Below are positions 1 through 4,469 of a stretch of 8,521 nt of DNA, piece by piece. The notes beneath the pieces were generated by a model. That model was not told where the DNA came from. It worked only from the letters and a program-made list of their open reading frames with translations, and searched no databases. Both the position numbers and the translations under genes were made by a program. The DNA lies in contig JACPMU010000029.1 in NCBI GenBank assembly GCA_016185865.1, positions 1 through 8,521 of the forward strand. Direction: 5' to 3'. The stretch comes from Candidatus Woesearchaeota archaeon (GTDB lineage: Archaea; Nanobdellota; Nanobdellia; Woesearchaeales; GW2011-AR4). Positions within the stretch are counted from its first letter, which is position 1. Each line of letters begins with the position of its first letter.

Positions 1-1252
1 ATTTTACTTTATTTTTGGCAAGAACATCAACAACACTTGGGTCAGCCAATGTCATTATGTTGCCGTAGTCTGTTGAGCCTTCCGCTATTGCCTTGAGAAT
101 TCTTCTCATAATCTTGCCGCTCCTTGTTTTCGGCAGGTCATCTGCAAACTGCAGCTTGTCAGGCTTTGCAATAGGGCCTATATGCTGCGAAACATGATTC
201 CTTAACTCTTCTTTTAATCCCTCGCTTTTTTCAACTCCTTTCTTTAAAACAACAAAGGCGTAAACTGCCTGGCCTTTTATCTCATGGGGAAAAGGCACAA
301 CAGCAGCCTCTGCAACAGCCTCGTGGCTGACCAAAGAGCTTTCAACCTCTGCGCTTCCAATGCGATGTCCTGCAACCTTTATGACGTCGTCAATCCTGCC
401 CATTATCCAGAAATAGCCGTCTTCATCAATCTTTGCGCTGTCGCCTGTCAGATAAACTCCGAATTTTTCAAAATATGCATGCTTGTACCTTTCAGGGTCA
501 TTCCATATTGTCCTTAGCATGCCAGGCCATGGATTTTTAATAACTAAGTAGCCTCCTTCATTGACATTTGCTTTAGTTCCATCTTCTCTTAATACATCTG
601 CAATTATCCCAAAAAACGGCTTTGTTGCAGAGCCCGGCTTCAAGGGAGTTGCACCAGGCAGCGGCGATATCATAATTCCTCCTGTTTCGGTTTGCCACCA
701 TGTGTCAACTATCGGGCACTTACTTTTCCCAATAATGTTATGATACCACATCCATGCTTCAGGATTTATTGGCTCGCCGACTGTGCCAAGCAATCTCAAG
801 CTGCTTAAGCTGCATTTATTTGGCCAGTCATCCCCTTCTTTTGCAAGAGCCCTTATCGCAGTCGGAGCTGTGTAAAAAATTGTAACTTTAAATTTTTCAA
901 CTATGCGCCAGAATCTGTCAGGATTTGGATATGTAGGACTTCCTTCATACATGACAATAGTTGCTGCATTTGACAATGCTCCATAAACAATATAGGAATG
1001 TCCAGTAATCCATCCAATGTCTGCTGTGCAGAAATAAATGTCCTCATTTCTTATGTCAAAAATCCACTTGAAAGTCTGGTAGGCAAAAAGCAGATAGCCG
1101 GCTTGGGTATGCAGAATTCCTTTTGGCTTGCCCGTTGTGCCGCTTGTATACAGAATAAATAATGATTCCTCTGAATGCATGCTTTCAGGCTCGCAAAAGT
1201 CATCAATGCCTTTTTCATTAATTAATTCATGCCACCAAAAATCCCTTCCATC
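1..1252 (-). CDS. acs: Acetyl-CoA synthetase (AMP-forming), C-terminal two thirds; frame-separated from its N-terminus and cut by the window edge
   Basis: This stretch is open in one frame from about 1264 down to base 1 (417 codons from 1252) with no stop, so the last residues lie outside the window. Acs activates acetate with ATP to acetyl-AMP and then forms acetyl-CoA in the cytoplasm. Visible motifs, in order: the phosphate-binding loop YTSGTTGKPKG (1150-1118), YTAPTAIRAL, GTVGEPINPEAW, TWWQTETGG (703-677, whose Trp pair is typical of enzymes using acetate), a GVYLTGD motif, the hinge region GRIDDVIKVAGHRIG, and LPKTRSGKIMRRIL near the C-terminus. The catalytic lysine of that last motif, the usual target of lysine acetylation, is at 115-113. 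The ending STLADP-like MTLADPSVVDVL matches the family's C-terminus. The frame differs from the N-terminal part (1251-1913), and the family's VVVxKRTG strand is missing at the junction. The first in-frame ATG is at 1180, inside the domain, and has no ribosome binding site, so this piece is not an independent gene. Family assignment is very secure; functionality is doubtful as written. Confidence 0.93.
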
Positions 1253-1913
1253 AGCAATAATTTTTTATTGTAGGGCATTCCTTCAAGGCAATATCAGCAT
1301 TTTCCTTTAATGGGTATATTTTTCCATTTCTAAAGCTGCCATCAGCTGTTATAAGCAACTCCGCTTTTGAATCCTGTATCCTGTCTTTCAATGCGTCAGA
1401 GCTGAAGCCTGCAAAAACAACAGAATGGATTGCGCCGATTCTTGCGCATGCAAGCATTGCAATAGGCAATTCCGGAATCATTGGAAGATATATTTCAACA
1501 ACATTGCCCCTTTTGACGCCTTTTTTCCTGAGAACATTCGCAAATCTGCATACCTCTTTCAATAACTGCCCGTAGGTATAAGTATTGTGCTCTCCTGATT
1601 CTGCTTCCCATATATACGCAATCTTGTTTTTTTTCCCGGATTTCACAATCTTGTCAAGGCAGTTATAACAAACATTAAGGTAGCCTCCCTCAAACCACTT
1701 GAAAAAGCCCATATCATTTCTGAAAACAATGTCCCATTTCTTAAGCCAGTCCAATTGAAGGGCTTTTTCCGCCCAGAAAGCCTCAGGGTTTTCAACGGAT
1801 TTTTTGTAAATTCTTGAATATTCCTGTATTTTTTTTATATGGGATTTTCTGCTGAACTCATGGCTCGGATAGAAAACCCTGCTTTCCTTCAGAATCGAGT
1901 CAATGTAAGACAT
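1251..1913 (-). CDS. acs: Acetyl-CoA synthetase (AMP-forming), N-terminal part, ending at a frame break
   Basis: 220 residues matching the start of Acs. Near residues 28-55 is the N-terminal cap typical of acetyl-CoA synthetases (YKKSVENPEAFWAEKA, then LDWLKKWD). Next come the adenylation-domain signatures KWFEGGYLNVCYNCLD, CRFANVLRKKGVKRGNVV, IYLPMIPELPIAMLACARIG and HSVVFAGFSSDALKDRI. The ATG at 1913 is chosen because AGAGGTG lies four bases upstream and because the protein starts at the usual distance from the cap. Translation runs into TGA at 1253-1251, straight after ALKECPTIKN. The enzyme then resumes one frame over as ADGRDFWWHEL. Bacterial homologues carry about 16 residues between these two points (a strand ending KRTG); here about two remain. 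The break is therefore more than one missing base: it looks like a deletion of about 40 bases that is not a multiple of three. A run of six A lies at the junction (minus strand). The gene is downstream of pelota on the same strand but probably has its own promoter. Confidence 0.93.
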   Translation of the reverse strand: MSYIDSILKESRVFYPSHEFSRKSHIKKIQEYSRIYKKSVENPEAFWAEKALQLDWLKKWDIVFRNDMGFFKWFEGGYLNVCYNCLDKIVKSGKKNKIAYIWEAESGEHNTYTYGQLLKEVCRFANVLRKKGVKRGNVVEIYLPMIPELPIAMLACARIGAIHSVVFAGFSSDALKDRIQDSKAELLITADGSFRNGKIYPLKENADIALKECPTIKNYC

Positions 1914-1917
1914 GATG

Positions 1918-1924
1918 CACCTCT
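1918..1924 (-). promoter_or_regulatory. Ribosome binding site of acs (AGAGGTG)
   Basis: AGAGGTG on the minus strand is complementary to the 3' end of archaeal 16S rRNA and ends four bases before the ATG at 1913, which fixes the acs start. Confidence 0.75.
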
Positions 1925-1962
1925 TTTTAATGTAGTCTGTAAAAATTGTTTTTAAAACTTTC

Positions 1963-1972
1963 TTAATATAGT
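1963..1972 (-). promoter_or_regulatory. Possible TATA box of acs (ACTATATTAA)
   Basis: An A/T-only core about 50 bases upstream of the acs ATG, reading ACTATATTAA on the minus strand, would place a transcript start near 1940. That leaves a leader of about 27 bases that includes the ribosome binding site. It deviates from the TTTAWATA consensus, and the region is A+T-rich, so chance is a real alternative. Confidence 0.33.
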
Positions 1973-2052
1973 AAAGGCAACAAATAATTGAGCATCATTA
2001 TTGCCTTTGCCTATTACGAACGGATAACTATTGCTCAATTATTATTATCCGT
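1973..2052 (-). repeat. Two hairpins with mutually complementary loops between pelota and acs
   Basis: Three perfect inverted repeats are interleaved. Arm A1 1973-1980 (aaaggcaa) pairs with A2 2001-2008. Arm C1 2020-2027 (acggataa) pairs with C2 2045-2052. Arm B1 1983-1994 (aataattgagca), which lies inside the A loop, is the exact reverse complement of B2 2032-2043, which lies inside the C loop. An RNA copy can therefore form two 8-bp hairpins with 20- and 17-base loops that could kiss over 12 bases, or a single long-range 12-bp stem that excludes neither hairpin by sequence overlap. C2 overlaps the pelota stop codon (TAA at 2047-2045), so in the minus-strand transcript the element starts at the end of pelota and precedes the acs promoter and leader. 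It could be a terminator, a processing or stability element, or a protein-binding site. The arms are seen directly; a role is inferred. Confidence 0.7.
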
Positions 2053-2446
2053 GAGTATAGTTCAGCTTAAACCTTAAAATTGCGGCAATTCCTCCAAGCC
2101 CGTCAAGCTTTTTTCCGGCTTCATGCTCGGAGCTTATGATTTCAACAGCTCCCTTTGCCTTGTCAGCAGTTTTCATAATATGCTCTACATCATTATAAAA
2201 ATTTTCATTTCTGGATTTTATTATAAATGAGTCTGTTATTAAAAGCTCTTTTACAGCGCCGATTTCAGCAGCCTTTTGCGTTTCTTCCAGCCCATAGACA
2301 GCAAGGCTGTTTTTTGCAATCTCCGTAAACAATTCCTCAACTTTGTTTATCTCCTTGGCTGTTCTTTCCTGCTTTAACGCTTCTCTCACCTCAGGCCTTT
2401 TTATGACTTCCTCAATGCCGTTTTTTGTTGCTTGACGGAGATGCAA
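2045..2446 (-). CDS. pelA: Pelota (mRNA surveillance protein), C-terminal part after a frame break
   Basis: This is the end of domain 2 and the whole of domain 3 (the L7Ae-like eRF1_3 fold) of Pelota. Family features visible are GIEEVIKRPEVREALKQER, EINKVEELFTEIAKN, LAVYGLEETQKAAEIGAVKELLITDSFI and the very conserved SSEHEAGKKLDGLGGIAAIL near the C-terminus. It ends with TAA at 2047-2045. The open frame has no ATG at its start, only a TTG at 2446 inside the overlap with the N-terminal frame, and no ribosome binding site. It is therefore the continuation of the upstream Pelota frame, not a separate gene. The stop codon lies inside an inverted-repeat arm. Identification is secure; whether the protein is made intact is not. 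Confidence 0.93.
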   Translation of the reverse strand: MHLRQATKNGIEEVIKRPEVREALKQERTAKEINKVEELFTEIAKNSLAVYGLEETQKAAEIGAVKELLITDSFIIKSRNENFYNDVEHIMKTADKAKGAVEIISSEHEAGKKLDGLGGIAAILRFKLNYTHG

Positions 2447-3041
2447 GGATAACCTGCTTTATATTGTGCCTTTCGACATATTCCTTAAGCTTGCTGATTA
2501 TCACCAAATAGAAATTCTCTTTCTTTATATTCTCTTCCCTCTTTTTTTGAACCTCGCCTTGAATGTGGGTCAAAATCTCGTATCCATATTTTTTAAACAG
2601 GGCAAAATACGCTTCTTCCCTGTCATGCACGCATATGAGCAATGAGCTTTTCTTCTCAGAGCACGCCTCTTTCAGCTTGTCAAGCTGGTACCTAAGCCAG
2701 TCCTGCTTTATTATCGTGATTGCAGTGTTGTCATCAACATTAAATGTGTGGTGCTCCCCAAGCGGAATCTCCTCAGGAGCTTCCTTTATAATGCCCAGAA
2801 CTCTAAGCACATTGGAGTATTTGCTGAACTCTACTTTTTCCGCTTCAAGCTTTATAAAGACAGGCTTTTTTGTTGAATCTTTTGACTTTTCATCGCCTGA
2901 GGCTGTTTTTATCTTCCTCAAGGTATTTCCCTTGACAATGTCTTTTGGCTCTATTATTGTGCTTAGGTACCATAAGTCGTCAAGGCTTTGCGTAAGCACT
3001 TTCACTTCCCCTTTTTTCAAGTTGGAATGCAGCAGTTTCAT
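2412..3041 (-). CDS. pelA: Pelota (mRNA surveillance protein), N-terminal part, ending at a frame break
   Basis: Pelota (Dom34) enters the empty A site of stalled ribosomes and, with an aEF1A-type GTPase and ABCE1, splits them (no-go/non-stop rescue). The ATG at 3041 is chosen because archaeal Pelota starts with M-K-L-L-x-x-x-L followed by GEVKVLTQSLDDLWYLSTII. An upstream ATG at 3065 would add eight atypical residues. The N-terminal Sm-like domain contains DLWYLSTIIEPKDIVKGNTLRK and LRVLGIIKEAPEEIPLGEHHT. Domain 2 begins WLRYQLDKLKEA and has LLICVHDREEAYFALFKKYG. No GGQ motif is expected or seen. After KQVILASPS the frame gives a few unrelated residues and a stop (TGA, 2414-2412). Homologues continue F-W-K-E and about 25 further residues before the GIEEV found in the other frame. 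No clear ribosome binding site precedes the start, so translation may be leaderless or nearly so. Confidence 0.93.
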   Translation of the reverse strand: MKLLHSNLKKGEVKVLTQSLDDLWYLSTIIEPKDIVKGNTLRKIKTASGDEKSKDSTKKPVFIKLEAEKVEFSKYSNVLRVLGIIKEAPEEIPLGEHHTFNVDDNTAITIIKQDWLRYQLDKLKEACSEKKSSLLICVHDREEAYFALFKKYGYEILTHIQGEVQKKREENIKKENFYLVIISKLKEYVERHNIKQVILASPSSNKKRH

Positions 3042-3065
3042 GCGGAATAAACAAAATAAAAACAT

Positions 3066-3087
3066 AGAAAAAGTTATCGCTTTTTCT
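3066..3087. repeat. Short hairpin, 8-bp stem (agaaaaag / ctttttct), 6-base loop
   Basis: Arms 3066-3073 and 3080-3087 are exact reverse complements around ttatcg. The hairpin lies 25 bases upstream of the pelota ATG in the divergent intergenic region. On either strand it could be part of a 5' leader or an operator. The stem is A/T-rich and weak. Confidence 0.5.
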
Positions 3088-3090
3088 GGC

Positions 3091-3113
3091 TTTGGAATTC
3101 TGTGAATTCCAAA
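3091..3113. repeat. Perfect 10-bp inverted repeat next to the rightward promoter; possible operator
   Basis: tttggaattc and gaattccaaa (3091-3100 and 3104-3113) are exact reverse complements separated by tgt. The right arm ends three bases before the TATA box at 3117, where the transcription factor B recognition element should be. A dimeric regulator bound here would block or recruit the basal factors of the rightward gene. It also sits upstream of pelota on the other strand. The symmetry is seen; regulation is inferred. Confidence 0.6.
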
Positions 3114-3116
3114 ACA

Positions 3117-3124
3117 TTTAAATA
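3117..3124 (+). promoter_or_regulatory. Archaeal TATA box (TTTAAATA)
   Basis: An exact match to the archaeal box A consensus TTTAWATA. It is preceded by an A-rich stretch (ccaaaaca) suitable as a B recognition element. The expected transcript start is about 25 bases downstream, near 3145-3150, leaving a leader of about 30 bases with the ribosome binding site before the gene at 3178. The core TTTAAA is palindromic, so it might also serve the leftward gene. Confidence 0.62.
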
Positions 3125-3170
3125 TGTTTATGTTAATTTCTTGAGAGTAGTTAAGCCAATTTAATAAAAA

Positions 3171-3175
3171 AGGTG
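3171..3175 (+). promoter_or_regulatory. Ribosome binding site AGGTG ahead of two adjacent ATG codons
   Basis: AGGTG ends two bases before the ATG at 3178 and five bases before the next ATG at 3181. By spacing the second ATG is the better start, and the acs gene in this window uses a four-base gap. The protein would differ by a single methionine. Confidence 0.6.
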
Positions 3176-3177
3176 TT

Positions 3178-4350
3178 ATGATGCAAAAAAGGGCTCAAGG
3201 AGGCATGAACGCAGCTATTTTGGTTGCCATCATTGCAGGATTGATCATTCTTTACATTGTATTTTTGCCAAGCTCTGAAAGGGAGAAGCTTATTGAAGAA
3301 AGGACAACAGAAACAACAACAGGAGGAGATTCCTCCAATGTGCTGTTGAAGGCATTTCCGGGAATGCTCGGCACATCAAGCGGCCTGGAAGACGAGAAGG
3401 AAATTCCGAACATATTCTTAGTGGAGACAACCAATGCAAAGGAGCTGGAAAAATTAAACCCATTCATTGTAAGAAGCGGCTGGTTTGACAAAAAAGCAAA
3501 GAAAATTGATTTCGGGCTTGATGACCCTGACAACACAGACAATGTTGTTGTTTCCTTTACAGCAAAGAAAAGGGAAGGCATTTTGGCCATAAGGCTGAAT
3601 AATGTGGTTGTTTTTGAGAACGAGCTAACAAGCGAAATCATAGAGCCGGTAAAGTTTGACAAGAGGCTGCTTCAAAAATCAAATTCGCTTGAGTTCAGCG
3701 TTTCCTCTGTTGGGCTGAAGTTCTGGACAACTAATGAATACAGCCTTGAGAATGTAAGGATAATAGGCGATATCACAGACACAAGCAAGCAGGAAAGCAC
3801 GAACCTCTTTACATTAAGCGATTCAGAATTTTCCAGCATGGACAAAGCCACACTCAAGTTCATACCCTACTGCGGCAATGTGAATGATATTGGAACGCTT
3901 GATATTTACATCAACAATAAAAAGCTCTTTTCCTCAGTTCCTGTCTGCGACAATGCCTACAGGCAGAGCGTGCCGAAAAGTGCCTTGAACGAAGGCGAGA
4001 ACAACATTGTTTTCAAGACAAACAAGGGCAGCTACTCGGTAGAGCAGATAAGGATAGCGCTTGAGTTCAAAGAGCCTTCTGTAAAGACATATTTCTTTGA
4101 GGTAAGCAGCGACACATTCAAGAGAGTAAGAAATGGAAATGCTGATACAATGCTAACCATCAAGTTTGTAGATGACAACAAGCAGAAAAGGGCAAAGCTT
4201 GATGTCAACGGCCATATCGAAACTATTGAAACAGACAAAACAACATTTTCAAAGAACATCAACAATCGTATTTCAGAAGGCAACAACTATGTAAGGCTTG
4301 AGCCCCTGGAAGACATGGAAGTTGTTGAATTGAAGATAGAACTGACTTAA
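3178..4350 (+). CDS. Membrane-anchored surface protein with three diverged beta-sandwich repeats, function unknown
   Basis: 390 residues (389 if the better-spaced ATG at 3181 is used). I do not recognise a named family. The N-terminus KRAQGGMNAAILVAI runs into one hydrophobic segment (about residues 11-30) and then a charged, threonine-rich linker, so the protein is a single-pass anchor with its bulk outside the cell. The remainder is beta-rich and appears to hold three related units at about residues 96-200, 209-300 and 304-390. Each has a strand of type L-x-I-x-x-N-N/G (LAIRLNNVVVF, LDIYINNKKLF, AKLDVNGHIET). Each follows this with a turn of type N-S/N-x-x-x-F or E-G-N-N (QKSNSLEFS, NEGENNIVF, SEGNNYVRL) and a final strand ending V/I-R/K-I. 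Unit 2 alone has two cysteines (C232, C257) that could pair. Such jelly-roll units often bind sugars or neighbouring proteins, but nothing here proves this. It has its own TATA box and ribosome binding site, and it is divergent from pelota. Confidence 0.85.
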   Translation: MMQKRAQGGMNAAILVAIIAGLIILYIVFLPSSEREKLIEERTTETTTGGDSSNVLLKAFPGMLGTSSGLEDEKEIPNIFLVETTNAKELEKLNPFIVRSGWFDKKAKKIDFGLDDPDNTDNVVVSFTAKKREGILAIRLNNVVVFENELTSEIIEPVKFDKRLLQKSNSLEFSVSSVGLKFWTTNEYSLENVRIIGDITDTSKQESTNLFTLSDSEFSSMDKATLKFIPYCGNVNDIGTLDIYINNKKLFSSVPVCDNAYRQSVPKSALNEGENNIVFKTNKGSYSVEQIRIALEFKEPSVKTYFFEVSSDTFKRVRNGNADTMLTIKFVDDNKQKRAKLDVNGHIETIETDKTTFSKNINNRISEGNNYVRLEPLEDMEVVELKIELT

Positions 4351-4469
4351 TTTATAATGCTTATTTTATTTCATAATCCGTTAAAAAAGAAGAGGTGGCT
4401 TGGGAAGAATTCTTTAGAGATTGTTATTTATGATTCCTAAAAATGATAAAAATTTATAATAAATAAAAA
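4351..4469 (+). other. Intergenic region with T-rich 3' end, an orphan ribosome-binding-like motif and a TATA-like box
   Basis: Immediately after the stop at 4350 is a pyrimidine-rich stretch (ttattttatttc, 4361-4372) of the type at which archaeal polymerase terminates. Further on, GAGGTG (4392-4397) is a good ribosome binding motif but leads only to tiny open frames: a TTG at 4400 followed by five sense codons at most, or a GTG at 4395 that stops after 12 codons. No RNA gene was recognised here. Confidence 0.4.
4453..4460 (+). promoter_or_regulatory. Possible TATA box (TTTATAAT) of the large membrane-protein gene
   Basis: TTTATAAT is close to TTTAWATA but begins only 17 bases before the ATG at 4470 and 26 bases before the in-frame ATG at 4479. 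If used, the transcript would begin near 4479-4484. That favours a leaderless message starting at or after the second ATG (protein starting MDPFRALG) over a start at 4470. Confidence 0.4.

Noticed and set aside
284..743. Plus-strand open frames of 77 and 60 codons
   Set aside because: Both are antisense to conserved Acs motifs and lack ribosome binding sites.
1251..1264. Programmed ribosomal frameshift at the AAAAAA run in acs
   Set aside because: Shifting frame here would still leave out about 12-14 conserved residues, and no stimulatory structure was seen, so a deletion or assembly fault explains the data better.
1973..2052. CRISPR array or tRNA in the pelota-acs spacer
   Set aside because: The repeats are inverted and interleaved, not regularly spaced direct repeats, and no cloverleaf or CCA-like end is present.
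2563..3105. A 180-codon open frame on the plus strand
   Set aside because: It lies entirely opposite pelota, whose minus-strand translation matches the family motif by motif; the plus-strand protein has no recognisable features and is Ser/Phe-rich, as antisense frames usually are.
3181..3270. Class III (pilin/archaellin-type) signal peptide on the 390-residue protein
   Set aside because: KRAQGG before a hydrophobic stretch is suggestive, but the usual K/R-G-Q/A cleavage pattern followed by a Glu five residues on is not met; I call it only an N-terminal anchor.
3252..4286. Minus-strand open frames opposite the 390-residue surface protein
   Set aside because: Ser/Leu/Val-rich antisense frames without start signals; the plus-strand gene has a promoter, a ribosome binding site and a signal anchor.
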